This document shows, piece by piece, positions 46,659 through 56,689 of a DNA stretch of 64,000 nt. This stretch comes from Thalassotalea sp. (lineage in GTDB: Bacteria > Pseudomonadota > Gammaproteobacteria > Enterobacterales > Alteromonadaceae). Under the pieces are notes generated by a model. It was not told where the DNA came from and ran no database searches. It was given only the letters and a program-made list of their open reading frames with translations. The stretch's first letter is position 1, and each line of letters opens with the position of its first letter. The position numbers were made by a program, and so were the translations under genes. Location of the stretch: assembly GCA_029237915.1 (NCBI GenBank), contig JAQWHD010000065.1, positions 94,354 through 158,353 of the forward strand, written 5' to 3'.

Positions 46659-47759
46659 TTACACCTTAAAATATAATTTTTGGTAGCTCTTTAGCATTTT
46701 CGAATTAATGAATTTTTCATCAAATATAACTTTTGCATTTAGCTGAATATGTTTATAAAACAAATTGTCGTTAGGAATTTTTATTATGCTATTTGAAAAA
46801 GCTAAACTGTTGTCATTGTCGCAAATCATTCCGTTGTGTTTGTGGAATATTACTTCAGGGTTTCCGCCAACATCAGTCACAACACATGGCTTACCCAGCG
46901 ACATAGCTTCTAATAAAGTCATTGAGGTACCTTCACTAAAGGAGGAGAGTAAATACACATCCATTAAGGCAATGTAGTTTTTAGGCTGTTGGATAAAACC
47001 TGTAAGTATTACCTCATCCTTTATATTTAATTCAGTAATTAATGATTCGATGTTTTCTTTTTCCTCACCATCACCAACAATAATCAGTTTGGTATTAGGC
47101 TGCTTGGCTAATATCAGTTTAAAAGCGTTTAGCATCATCTTGTGGTTTTTAATTGGGTCTAAACGTGCAACGGTTCCAAGGGTGAAAGTTTCATCATCAA
47201 TATTTAGTTGCTTACGTAACTGCTTTACTTCTTCTTGGTTTACTTCTAGTGGCTTAATGCCGTTGTAAATCACATCTATTTTGTTGGCGGGTAAAAATTC
47301 ATAGTCGATAAGAGCTTGCTTGGTCGCCTTGGAAATGGTGGTTATCTTATTAGTAAATAGATTTAATATTGGATTGATTAGTTTTCTTTTTAAGCTACTC
47401 GAATCTGGATAAAAACGACCATGCTCGGTGAATATAACTTTTGTATTGCTAAATGCTGCCGCTAGTGCACCATAAACCCATGGTGTGTACTGATGGCAGT
47501 GCAGAATATCGATTTGGTTTGTTTTGATAATGCTTCGAATACTTTTTATCAGTGAATAATCGAATCTTGGCTTTCTATTTAATTGATGAAAAACAATGCC
47601 ATCATCAAGCAGTTCTTGTGCAAATGGCCCAAGTGGCGATTCAATACATAATACGCTCATATCAAGCTTGTTTTTATCACTGCCTTGAATAATATTTTTA
47701 ATTACTTGTTCGGTACCACCAATACGCATATCGAAGGTTACGTGGAGAACTTTAATCAT
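46659..47759 (-). CDS. GT4 family glycosyltransferase
   Basis: 366 residues from the ATG at 47759, which overlaps the asnB-like stop in ATGA style; a longer frame to 47810 is not needed. The start VLHVTFDMRIGGTEQVIKNI and the motif SSFSEGTSMTLLEAMSLGKP (Glu of the donor site) are classic for GT4 retaining enzymes. Similar proteins occur in exosortase EPS loci (stp2 type). Confidence 0.92.
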   Translation of the reverse strand: MIKVLHVTFDMRIGGTEQVIKNIIQGSDKNKLDMSVLCIESPLGPFAQELLDDGIVFHQLNRKPRFDYSLIKSIRSIIKTNQIDILHCHQYTPWVYGALAAAFSNTKVIFTEHGRFYPDSSSLKRKLINPILNLFTNKITTISKATKQALIDYEFLPANKIDVIYNGIKPLEVNQEEVKQLRKQLNIDDETFTLGTVARLDPIKNHKMMLNAFKLILAKQPNTKLIIVGDGEEKENIESLITELNIKDEVILTGFIQQPKNYIALMDVYLLSSFSEGTSMTLLEAMSLGKPCVVTDVGGNPEVIFHKHNGMICDNDNSLAFSNSIIKIPNDNLFYKHIQLNAKVIFDEKFINSKMLKSYQKLYFKV

Positions 47760-49642
47760 GCATCCTCCATGTAGTGATCCCACCATAATTGGAACATCAA
47801 CATGCTCCATAACAGGCTTGAATGATCTTTCGATTGGTCTTGGTGTGCTTGCCAGTATTTTTTAATTACATCCAGATTAAAATAGTTTACTAAGCCTTGG
47901 CTGCGGTTTAATAATTTTTCGCTCGCGAGATCTTTTAACTCGTTTCTCAGCCAATTTGCTAGAGGCGGGCTAAAGCCCATTTTTTTACGATATAAAATGT
48001 CATCGCTAAGCTCGCCTTGGAATGCTTGTTTTAAAATGTATTTTTTTTCATCGTCTTTAAATTTAGATTCAGCAGGTAATGTCGCAGCAAACTCTATAAT
48101 TTTATAATCTAATATTGGCGCTCTTACTTCTAATGAATTGGCCATACTCATACGGTCAACTTTTACTAAAATATCTCCGGGTAAATACGTTTTTAAATCG
48201 GTATAAAGAATTTTAGCAAGGTGATCTAGTCCATCACATTGATTATAAAAATCGGTACTGATTTTTGCAGGGTGATAGCTACCTAATTCCTTTTGGGTTT
48301 GCTTATTGGCTAATTCTGTCCATTGTGCATCGGTAATTTGGGCGTTGGTTACGTAAAAGGCTTGGTCAGGCTCTAAGCTTAAACTGTAGAGTAATGAGGA
48401 TGCTTTTTGGCACAAGCTGTTATTTATCTTTTTGAAGGCTTTTGCCGTACCTGGAAATATTTTGTGGCGAACAAATGTTGGAATGGCATTACGCAGCTTA
48501 TTTTCAATCGCGTCTATTTTATATTTTTCATAGCCGGCAAATACTTCATCACCGCCATCTCCAGCAAGAGCTACGGTAACTTTTTCTCGAGCTAATTTAG
48601 CAACATAATAAGTTGGTACTAAGGAAGGGTCGGCAAAGGGTTCATCGAAAAATTTCACAATATGTTCTAATTGATCTAACGCATTATCGCCCACCTTGAA
48701 TTGAAAGTGATTGGTTTGATATTGCGTTGCGACTTGCTGGGCATAGTCAGTTTCATCAAACTCACCTTGATTAAAGCCTATAGAGCAGGTTGTGGGCGCT
48801 TTCTCACTGTTTTTACTCATTAATGCAACAATTGCACTAGAGTCGACACCCCCACTTAAAAAGGCGCCTAGAGGCACGTCAGCAATCATTCTTGATTTAG
48901 TACAGGCGCTAAGTTTTTCTTTCAAAAGTTGAGTGTTTTGTTGCAAGCTATTTTTACTTTGCGTGGCAAAGGAAATATCCCAGTATTGCTGTTTGGTTAA
49001 GCCTGATTTATCGAATAATAAGTAATGCCCAGGTTCAAGCTTATAAATATTTTTAAATATGGTTTTAGGATCTGGGACGTATTGATAGGCAAAAAAATCA
49101 TAAACTGCATCGCTTCTAATTTCTTTACTAATATTCGGCATTCTTAATAACGATTTTAATTCAGACGCGAATAGCAACTCTTGGTTCATTACGCTGTAAT
49201 ACAGTGGTTTTTTACCAATCCTATCGCGGGCGATAAATAATGTTTGTTGCTCTTTATCCCATAAGGCAAAGGCAAACATGCCATTAATTTTATCCAGCAA
49301 CTTAACGCCAAATTCTTTATATAAAGCGAGTATAACTTCGGTGTCGGTTTGTGAGTTAAATTGATGACCTAGTTGGATTAGCTCTTGTTTTAATTCTTTA
49401 AAATTATATATTTCACCGTTGAATACTATTATGAAATTTTCACACCAAGAGTGCATTGGCTGCGTTCCGGCTGCTGATAAGTCGATGATGCTTAAACGTC
49501 TGTGGCATAGCGCAATTCTTGAATCTAAGTATTCTGCACCCGCATCTGGACCTCGATGCAAAATTGCATCGCTCATGGCTTTTAATGTAGATAAATTCCC
49601 GACTTGATTATGAAAGAGGGTAAAGCCTGCAATACCGCACAT
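47756..49642 (-). CDS. asparagine synthase-like amidotransferase
   Basis: 628 residues. The N-terminal glutaminase domain begins with the nucleophile Cys2 in MCGIAGFTLF and has ILHRGPDAGAEY and FNGEIYNFKEL. The C-terminal synthetase domain has the ATP PP-loop GAFLSGGVDSSAIVAL. Asparagine-synthase-like enzymes are a regular part of exosortase-A loci (amidotransferase 1/2) and probably amidate a uronic acid or other carboxyl of the polysaccharide rather than make asparagine. First gene of its operon. Confidence 0.92.
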   Translation of the reverse strand: MCGIAGFTLFHNQVGNLSTLKAMSDAILHRGPDAGAEYLDSRIALCHRRLSIIDLSAAGTQPMHSWCENFIIVFNGEIYNFKELKQELIQLGHQFNSQTDTEVILALYKEFGVKLLDKINGMFAFALWDKEQQTLFIARDRIGKKPLYYSVMNQELLFASELKSLLRMPNISKEIRSDAVYDFFAYQYVPDPKTIFKNIYKLEPGHYLLFDKSGLTKQQYWDISFATQSKNSLQQNTQLLKEKLSACTKSRMIADVPLGAFLSGGVDSSAIVALMSKNSEKAPTTCSIGFNQGEFDETDYAQQVATQYQTNHFQFKVGDNALDQLEHIVKFFDEPFADPSLVPTYYVAKLAREKVTVALAGDGGDEVFAGYEKYKIDAIENKLRNAIPTFVRHKIFPGTAKAFKKINNSLCQKASSLLYSLSLEPDQAFYVTNAQITDAQWTELANKQTQKELGSYHPAKISTDFYNQCDGLDHLAKILYTDLKTYLPGDILVKVDRMSMANSLEVRAPILDYKIIEFAATLPAESKFKDDEKKYILKQAFQGELSDDILYRKKMGFSPPLANWLRNELKDLASEKLLNRSQGLVNYFNLDVIKKYWQAHQDQSKDHSSLLWSMLMFQLWWDHYMEDA

Positions 49643-49689
49643 GAAATTGCATGAGTCCTTTTTATTATTAGAAATTACGCTTTTAATGT

Positions 49690-49706
49690 CGGTTAATTAT
49701 TAACCG
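49690..49706. promoter_or_regulatory. 17-bp perfect palindrome upstream of the amidotransferase gene
   Basis: CGGTTAAT-T-ATTAACCG, 47 bases before the asparagine synthase-like start and 93 bases beyond the stop of the upstream deacetylase gene. It lacks a T-run, so an operator for the asnB-like operon is more likely than a terminator. The binding protein is unknown. Confidence 0.45.
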
Positions 49707-49799
49707 CAACCTATTAAGATATAATGGTAAATGCGGATTTTTGCCAACTTTTAGGACTTATTAATTGATTATTTTTATGCGAATGAATAATGAAATGAG

Positions 49800-50801
49800 T
49801 TAATTAGTGTTTTGCTGCTGGGCTAATTGTTTTTTAGCCTCCGAAATTGTACAAAACTTAATGTTGGCATTCTGCTTAGTATGCTCAATAACTTGTTGAA
49901 TTTTTTTACAGATACTCTCTCTAGCATTTTTGTCTTGCGACAAACCGGTAATACCTTCAATTAAGCTCGAACTGTGTAAGTACATATGCAGGATTTTATG
50001 CTTTTTCTTCAGACTTAAATCCACTAGTTTGATCATATCTTTAGCAGTGCAAAGCTCAGGGCTTAAATAAATTTTGCGTAATAATTTACTGTGCCACAAC
50101 AAGCCATTAGCTTTTATCCAAGTAAATGGAGCTTGCTCCATAGCACGGTGAATTTTTTGGCACAAAGGGTAATTGTTTTTGTTGAAGCCGCAGGTAACCG
50201 GTATTTCTAATATTTTCCGCTGTGCACTCTCTTGATTCGGTTTATTAAAATCTGGCCAGTAGGGGCTGATTTTGGCATTTTCACAACTGAAAAATTCATT
50301 ACTGTAAAAAGGATAAATACTCGAGTCGACATCAAAATCATTAGTAATTAGCAGTTGTAGAATATCTCCATTTATCCCCCAACGGCCAGTTCTAAATGAA
50401 CGGGGAGTTGCACCGATATTGTCTTGGATTTTCTCGATTAATAATTTTAATTTTTGCTGAGTCTGCTCTATTGGTAAGTTAACTACGTGTGATGATTCTT
50501 CAGATGTTAGGCCAAAAAAAGGTGGATTTGCCCAAGGATGAAGGTGAGCACCAATTTCACAAAGTGTTGGATTAATATTAGCTAATACTGCAGCTGCATT
50601 AGGATTGTTAGCTACTGCATAATCGACAAAGTAAGTGGGTTTAATGCCAAGTTCTTGGCAAAATAATTGCAAAGCAGGGATCTCAAATATATTACTAACG
50701 GAGAAATTATCATTGGGAAATTCATCTGACCAATCCCATTCTTCCTCTGTATCGACGGTCAGAACAAAAATCACCTCTTCCTTGCTTGTAGTATTCGCCA
50801 T
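49800..50801 (-). CDS. WalW-like polysaccharide deacetylase
   Basis: 333 residues. NodB-fold features: FVLTVDTEEEWDWSDEF (Asp pair), EIGAHLHPWANPPF (HxH metal ligands), FRTGRWGINGDIL and MYLHSSSL (distal His). It resembles the WalW group seen in surface-polysaccharide loci, different from the NodB protein at 29559. It shares one base with the GT4 start upstream (overlap 50801). Confidence 0.85.
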   Translation of the reverse strand: MANTTSKEEVIFVLTVDTEEEWDWSDEFPNDNFSVSNIFEIPALQLFCQELGIKPTYFVDYAVANNPNAAAVLANINPTLCEIGAHLHPWANPPFFGLTSEESSHVVNLPIEQTQQKLKLLIEKIQDNIGATPRSFRTGRWGINGDILQLLITNDFDVDSSIYPFYSNEFFSCENAKISPYWPDFNKPNQESAQRKILEIPVTCGFNKNNYPLCQKIHRAMEQAPFTWIKANGLLWHSKLLRKIYLSPELCTAKDMIKLVDLSLKKKHKILHMYLHSSSLIEGITGLSQDKNARESICKKIQQVIEHTKQNANIKFCTISEAKKQLAQQQNTN

Positions 50802-51919
50802 TACTTATCCATGAGTAGTGATTTAAATAATTGTTCATATTCAGTTGCCATACGCTGCGCTGAATAATGCTGGTAAACAAAATCTTTAGCGTTACTTGCC
50901 AAAAGATTTGCATAGTTTTTATCATTCAATAGCTTCTGCCATTGTAGTTGTAGATCGGCTTTATCGCCAAATTTAGCTAATAATCCGGTTTGTTGATGTG
51001 TGATTAATTGGTCAATTCCTTTTATGTCATAGGCCGCTACTGGTATGCCCATTGCCATAGCTTCCATTAAGCAACGAGGTATACCTTCTAGGCTTGATGT
51101 CATGACGAATAAATCAAATTGTTGTAACTGTTCAAGTCGATCATTTCTAAAGCCAAGAAAGTGGATGCAACCTTTAGAGCTCAATGTTTGGCTATACTCT
51201 TGCAGCTCTTTTCTTAGCTCCCCATCACCGAGTAATGTTAAACGAATGTTGGGATTGGTTTGGAATAGGCTATCGAAAATATCGAGTAAATCTTTGATAT
51301 TCTTACGGCTGATTATTTGGCCTACAAAGCCTATATTTTTAATCGCTGAATGATTAACTCTAGGGCGATTTTCTTGTTGTTCAACTTCTGATAAATCGAC
51401 ACCGTTTTGAATGTATTGTAATTTCGATTTTTGAATGCCAAATTTTTCTACATCCTTTATCAATTGTTTAGATAAAGGCACTACTTTATCGGCAAAACGC
51501 ATTACTTGGCACCCTAGCCAGATAAATGATTTGAGCTTTAAGTCGTCAACATTTTCAAAACCATGTGGTGTTATAACTGCTTTTACACCGGCCTTTTTAG
51601 CAACTATAACAGCGAGGATATCTGATTTATAACCATGGCTATGGATGATATCTATGTGTCTTTTTTTGACTAAGGTAACTAATTTTTGAATAACACTTAA
51701 ATCAAATTTATGGCTCATGGTGATTTCATGAGTATGCTCATTGTAGCTTTTAAATTGTTTAACGAGTTGCAAATTTTGGCTGTTTTGCTCAACCGTTACA
51801 GCCAGTTCATAGTCAATGTTATTGCGATTACTATTTTTTGCTAATGCCAAAATCCAGCGCTCTGCACCGTAAAACCCGGTAGGACAAATAAACTCTAAGA
51901 CTTTAATTTTTTTAGTCAT
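50801..51919 (-). CDS. GT4 family glycosyltransferase
   Basis: 372 residues. VLEFICPTGFYGAERWILAL at the start, VITPHGFENVDD in the N-lobe, NIGFVGQIISRKNIKDLLDI and SSLEGIPRCLMEAMAMGIPV in the donor site. It overlaps the upstream GT2 by 8 bases and the deacetylase by one, implying coupled translation. Confidence 0.92.
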   Translation of the reverse strand: MTKKIKVLEFICPTGFYGAERWILALAKNSNRNNIDYELAVTVEQNSQNLQLVKQFKSYNEHTHEITMSHKFDLSVIQKLVTLVKKRHIDIIHSHGYKSDILAVIVAKKAGVKAVITPHGFENVDDLKLKSFIWLGCQVMRFADKVVPLSKQLIKDVEKFGIQKSKLQYIQNGVDLSEVEQQENRPRVNHSAIKNIGFVGQIISRKNIKDLLDIFDSLFQTNPNIRLTLLGDGELRKELQEYSQTLSSKGCIHFLGFRNDRLEQLQQFDLFVMTSSLEGIPRCLMEAMAMGIPVAAYDIKGIDQLITHQQTGLLAKFGDKADLQLQWQKLLNDKNYANLLASNAKDFVYQHYSAQRMATEYEQLFKSLLMDK

Positions 51920-52880
51920 TAGCTTTATCTCCCAAGGTTTGTATCCAGGTTTTTATACTCAACAATGTACCTATAGCCCGAGCAGGAAAATACAAAAGAT
52001 AAAACGCTAAGATATGGCGTATACTGATTTTTTTATCCGCCACAATAAATAGCCTAATACTATAAAGCGCAACGGGTAATGCTATTAGCGCTACAGCATA
52101 AATAAACAGCTGGCTCTGCAACGTTATTATTGAATAAGCCGCTATGATAAAAAGTAGCAATATAAAAAGTGGAATTATAAAACTAGGTAACTCTCTAAGC
52201 GGAGGTATTCTGCCAGAAATAGACTGTAAATTTGACTGTCCCCGCCAGATCTCTTTTTTAAACATAGCTAGATATTCTTTATCTTCTCCAAGATGCACAT
52301 AGTGGCTTTTTGAGCAATAATATAATTTGCCAAACTCAGCAACTTTATTAGTGAAATAATAGTCCTCACAAGTGGTTAAATGCTCAGGAAAGCCATTAAC
52401 TTGATGAAACATCTCCGCACTGAGTAATAAATTTCTACCGGGTAAAAAACTAACATAGCTATCAATATCTGCATTACTTAATGCGGTGCGAATTTTTTCT
52501 AGAGGTGGCGCGTCATGACTGTTTTTTTGCAGGGCGCTAACGAGTGCAATATCGGTGTTACTTGTTAACGTTGCTAATAGGTTATTTAGCCAATCGGCAG
52601 CAAGTTCAATATCAGCATCTAAAAATGCAAAATATTTTCCTTGGGCGAGTTTTGCGCCATAATTTCGCAGAGCTGAAATTGTTAGATCGGTTGATGCTTT
52701 AATGACTTGTAAATTATGCTTTTGGGCAAACATTCTTTCTGCGCCAAAATTTTCATTTTGACTTACCACAATAACTTCTATTTGCTGCTCACATTGTTGC
52801 GCAAAAATTGAATGCAAGGTATGTATTAGCAGTTCTTCTCTGCCTTTATGGGGGATAATAAAAGACACCATTATCGTCAT
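51912..52880 (-). CDS. GT2 glycosyltransferase with C-terminal membrane helices
   Basis: 322 residues. GT-A core: MVSFIIPHKGREELLIHTLH, FAFLDADIELAADW (DxD), TCEDYYFTNKVAEFG (catalytic ED). The C-terminal 90 residues hold two to three membrane helices (PLFILLLFIIAAYS, LFIYAVALIALPVAL), so it is membrane-bound. It follows the RIFT-barrel gene by one base. Confidence 0.9.
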   Translation of the reverse strand: MTIMVSFIIPHKGREELLIHTLHSIFAQQCEQQIEVIVVSQNENFGAERMFAQKHNLQVIKASTDLTISALRNYGAKLAQGKYFAFLDADIELAADWLNNLLATLTSNTDIALVSALQKNSHDAPPLEKIRTALSNADIDSYVSFLPGRNLLLSAEMFHQVNGFPEHLTTCEDYYFTNKVAEFGKLYYCSKSHYVHLGEDKEYLAMFKKEIWRGQSNLQSISGRIPPLRELPSFIIPLFILLLFIIAAYSIITLQSQLFIYAVALIALPVALYSIRLFIVADKKISIRHILAFYLLYFPARAIGTLLSIKTWIQTLGDKAND

Positions 52881-52881
52881 G

Positions 52882-55494
52882 TTAAAATCCTGCCCTAATG
52901 AGTAAGCAATTTAATTTACTAGATAATGTACGTAGCCAGAACAGCTCTTTTTTTACGGATGTGTGGGCCAAGGTATTAATAATATTTAGTAAAAATTGTT
53001 TTGCTTTAGATGCTTTGATTGGTTTTTCAGCAACAAGTTTATACCCAGGAGCTTTACTTTTATTTTGCTGCACAAATTCTTTTACGCCGTCATTCTGCAT
53101 TAAAATCGCTAAAATTCTGGTCGTTGTTCTTGATGGTTCATGCTCCAAAGTTTTAACTACGTAATCATAGAAAAAATCTGCTTTTTCTTTGTATAGCTTT
53201 CGCCTATTTTCATCGTCTTCAAAATAAAAAGCCATATAAAGAATATTCGCTTTACGGATCTCTTGCGCCGTCCAAGTATGGTTGGGATATTCAAGAATGT
53301 CGGGTTTATCTAAATAGGGGTACTCATTAACTATCATCCACTGACAATAGTGGCTGAATGATTGTTTTATTAGATAAAAAGAGTGATCAAATTGACATGC
53401 TTTCTCTTTTATTAATAGGTATTTATATACAGATTGCAGCAATATTGTATAGAACCAAGATTCTTCAACATTGAGTAAATTTCGTTGGTCAATATCATCA
53501 AAGTTGGTAATTGTATGCTTGATCACTAAGCTAGCGTTATCTAAATAACTTTGTTTGTTGGTTAATTCGAAAGCGTCGAGGAGTGCGGTAACATAGTTTC
53601 CTGTACCTCTGTCTAAAGGGTATTGCTGACTAAGAGTGTCTTTTAAATCGGCTCGATTATTATTTTTGAGTGCGACTAACATTTCTCCAAACGTACCTGT
53701 GCCTTCAAAGACATTAATGATCCATTGGCTAAGTTGCAGTACTGCTTTTTTAGAGCTTGTGTCACCAGTTAATAAATAATGCAACATTAATCCAGAGGTG
53801 TAACAGTGATTGCTGCCTGGACCTCCACCCCCCGCATGATCCTGATAGGCATTACTTTTTTGTAAGGCTGAATAGGTGCGATGGCTGGCTGTTTCGGCTG
53901 ATAAGTAATGATCGGTATGCCAAAACAAGCCATTATTATAATGCGCTTTATCTTTTTCTGTATGGTAGATATCTATATCTTTAATATGCTGAGCGAGATC
54001 TTCAGCTAAGAGCCACCAGCGACTGTCTTGAGTTTTTAGGTATTGATATATAAAACCGTATAAAGGGTCATATTGGTTGTTATAGTGCGAGATCAGCTCG
54101 TCAGTATTCTCTGTCTCTAGAGTTTCATGGTCGGCAAATATATCACCAAAATTTCGCCAACCAAATTCATCAATTTGTTCACGCTTGGCAAAAAAATTAT
54201 CAGTTGAATCAAGCCCCGCATTAATGAGATTTTGCATCCTCTGTTCAGCGTTTAATGATAGTAAGCAAGGGAGTGCCTGCGTAGTGATTAAATAGTCATC
54301 ATCTATATTACAGATTAGTGGTTTAAGGTAGAGCTCAGTTTCATTTGCCTGCTGAGCATAGTCGATTTGAAAAGTGTGACTCTTCTTTTCTCCCGGCTGT
54401 AATTCATAACCATCAGAGTGCTCCTGCGGGAATAAACCTATTTCCAGAGATTGCTGATTAACAGCGATCGATTTAGGAAAGTTCTGCCAAAAATCGTCAA
54501 TTGAACATGTAATTGATTGATTATCAGCACTAAATTTAACTAGTGGCGATGCTCGCCCTTTATGAATAGTTGACTGTTCTCCATCTACTAACCGGTAGCC
54601 TGAAAATTCTAAAGCTAATTCACCTTGGTTATTGAGATGATTTTTACTTTGCCAATTATCCCCGCCACTGCTTGCTTGAAAAATAGAGAAATTGCTGGAA
54701 TTAGCTATTTGCCAGTGCTGATTTGGATCTAACTTAAAGTTAAGGGTGCTGCTTGTGGCAGCCTTAGTTTTGCAAATAAAGGAGTTAAATAAAAAAGAGT
54801 TATCATTACCCAGATCCCACTTCCCTTTGTTGTGTAGCATGGGTAAGGGGTTGTTAATGGTAAATTCGTATTTAATGCGATTACTGTTTTTATAAAAACT
54901 GAAGTTAAAGTTAAACTCTAAAGGAGATAGCTGGCTATCACTTTTCCAAACGCCCTGATAATTTAATACTAACTCTAGTGGGGTTTGTTTGATCACCTTT
55001 ACTGTTTTAATCGCAGGTGAGAAAGTTAAATTATCTTTGTCGGTTAGAGCTATTGAATTACTCGTTTGTACAAAACGCTTGCTCTGTTTTTCATCTTGTT
55101 GCAATAAACCGACATAAGTTTTTGATAACAAATAACTACTATCATCAATTCTAACAATAAAATTATCCTTATCTTCAATTAGCTGTAAGTCACTAGCTGG
55201 TAATAAGTCGTTATTGATGTCGATATAATCACTTTTTTTGACAACTTTTAATGCCAGAGACGCGCTTGCTGATATATCGATAAAGAACGCGATTTCAACC
55301 CATTTTAAGGAATGGTCTTGCCACTTCACTAAGGATAAAAAATTAGCTGCAATAGATTGATTGTTACTGTTAACTAATAATAATTCCTCTACATCTTGCA
55401 CACTATTTAAGGCGAGCGGAAATGATAGTTTTACAAAACTATGAGTTCGCTTTATTGCGTCTTTTTCGTGAATTTTTAATGGGACTTCGAACAT
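52882..55494 (-). CDS. large PcRGLX/YetA-like (RIFT-barrel) protein
   Basis: 870 residues, no signal peptide seen. The start (EVPLKIHEKDAIKRTHSFVK, then FPLALNSVQDVEELLLV) resembles the N-terminal RIFT-barrel domain of PcRGLX/YetA-like proteins, a group that includes exo-rhamnogalacturonan lyases of PL26. Aromatic and acidic segments typical of an alpha/alpha-toroid follow (HYNNGLFWHTDHYLSAETAS, GGGGPGSNHCYTSGLMLHYL). Without a secretion signal it may work inside the cell. In this setting it could cleave, bind or trim glycan intermediates; none of this is proven. First gene of its operon. Confidence 0.65.
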   Translation of the reverse strand: MFEVPLKIHEKDAIKRTHSFVKLSFPLALNSVQDVEELLLVNSNNQSIAANFLSLVKWQDHSLKWVEIAFFIDISASASLALKVVKKSDYIDINNDLLPASDLQLIEDKDNFIVRIDDSSYLLSKTYVGLLQQDEKQSKRFVQTSNSIALTDKDNLTFSPAIKTVKVIKQTPLELVLNYQGVWKSDSQLSPLEFNFNFSFYKNSNRIKYEFTINNPLPMLHNKGKWDLGNDNSFLFNSFICKTKAATSSTLNFKLDPNQHWQIANSSNFSIFQASSGGDNWQSKNHLNNQGELALEFSGYRLVDGEQSTIHKGRASPLVKFSADNQSITCSIDDFWQNFPKSIAVNQQSLEIGLFPQEHSDGYELQPGEKKSHTFQIDYAQQANETELYLKPLICNIDDDYLITTQALPCLLSLNAEQRMQNLINAGLDSTDNFFAKREQIDEFGWRNFGDIFADHETLETENTDELISHYNNQYDPLYGFIYQYLKTQDSRWWLLAEDLAQHIKDIDIYHTEKDKAHYNNGLFWHTDHYLSAETASHRTYSALQKSNAYQDHAGGGGPGSNHCYTSGLMLHYLLTGDTSSKKAVLQLSQWIINVFEGTGTFGEMLVALKNNNRADLKDTLSQQYPLDRGTGNYVTALLDAFELTNKQSYLDNASLVIKHTITNFDDIDQRNLLNVEESWFYTILLQSVYKYLLIKEKACQFDHSFYLIKQSFSHYCQWMIVNEYPYLDKPDILEYPNHTWTAQEIRKANILYMAFYFEDDENRRKLYKEKADFFYDYVVKTLEHEPSRTTTRILAILMQNDGVKEFVQQNKSKAPGYKLVAEKPIKASKAKQFLLNIINTLAHTSVKKELFWLRTLSSKLNCLLIRAGF

Positions 55495-55606
55495 CAGCTA
55501 GAAATGAACTACTATTTATTATTATCAGGTCTTTGTATTTAATTAGGATTAAAATCCTTAAAAGTCAATTTTTTAGCAAACTAATCAAGCGAATAAAAAT
55601 AACAAA

Positions 55607-56689
55607 ATGTCAGTCGTTGTTACCTTTACACCTTATCAAAAGCAGCACCATCAGGAGCTGGCAAAGAAGTGGTTATCAATATCCACTAAAGTAGATAGCA
55701 ATTTTTTTCTTTCTTGGGATTGGATCTCAAGCTGGTTGTTTAATTGTGATGCCGATATTTTAATTGTCGAAGCGAAAGAAAAAGATAGACCAGTTGCCTT
55801 AGCATTAATCGGTCAATCGAGTCGAAAAGTATTTAAATTATTTACTGTTAAGCAATGGCACCTTAATAAAAGTGGCTTGCAAAAATTTGATCAACCTTGG
55901 ATTGAATACAATGATATTTTGGCAATTAATAGCCATGCTAAACAAGCTTTACTAGCTGCAATAGTTAAAGCGCCACAATGGCAGGAATTAATCATAGGTA
56001 TGGCAAAGCAATGCATCACTGATCCAGGGGACTTATTATCAATTTCAAATAGAGTAGTAATCGAATCTATCGGCTATCGTTTTGATTTTAATGTCGGTAA
56101 TAGTGAGCTCATAACGGATAGTTTTTCAAAAAACACACGACAAAAACTTAACAAAAATCAACGCAGTCTCGAACAATTAGGCAAGCTTAAATTTGAAGTG
56201 GTAACAAACACCGATAACATTCTTAGCACTTTGCCAACAATAGCTAAGTGGCATATTACAAGATGGCAAGATAATGTTGAAGCAAGTGGCTTTAATAATA
56301 AATACTTTAGCCAGTTCGTCCGTTGCTTAATTAGCAGTAAAGATCAGGTTACAGCTCAGTTAGCTTGTTTACATGTAGGTGATGATAAGGTTGGTTACTT
56401 ACTTAACTTTATCGATGATAAGCAGGCGTATTTTTATTTAAGCGCAATTGATAATAATTTTGCCCCCAGTATTAACATTGGCAATGCAATGCATTCTTTA
56501 GCTATTACACATTACCAAAGTGAAGGCATGGTATCTTATGATTTTTTATTAGGCGACTATCAATATAAGCGATCTTTATCTAACCAAAAGTACTCGCAAA
56601 AAATGCAGTGCTATTTTAGGAATTCATTTGCCTTGCAAGTTGAAAATATTGCTAGAAAGTTAAAGCATAAATTTAAACTTATAAACTAA
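55607..56689 (+). CDS. GNAT-type acyltransferase (BcsL/CelD-like)
   Basis: 360 residues, two-lobed GNAT pseudo-dimer of the PF13480 type. Segments NFFLSWDWISSWLFNCDADI, SKNTRQKLNKNQRSLEQLGK and YDFLLGDYQYKRSLS (a typical FLxGDxxYKxxW-like end, here YKRSLS) mark the family. It probably transfers an acyl group to a polysaccharide sugar. It ends 11 bases inside the convergent FemAB-like gene. The SD is weak. Confidence 0.82.
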   Translation: MSVVVTFTPYQKQHHQELAKKWLSISTKVDSNFFLSWDWISSWLFNCDADILIVEAKEKDRPVALALIGQSSRKVFKLFTVKQWHLNKSGLQKFDQPWIEYNDILAINSHAKQALLAAIVKAPQWQELIIGMAKQCITDPGDLLSISNRVVIESIGYRFDFNVGNSELITDSFSKNTRQKLNKNQRSLEQLGKLKFEVVTNTDNILSTLPTIAKWHITRWQDNVEASGFNNKYFSQFVRCLISSKDQVTAQLACLHVGDDKVGYLLNFIDDKQAYFYLSAIDNNFAPSINIGNAMHSLAITHYQSEGMVSYDFLLGDYQYKRSLSNQKYSQKMQCYFRNSFALQVENIARKLKHKFKLIN

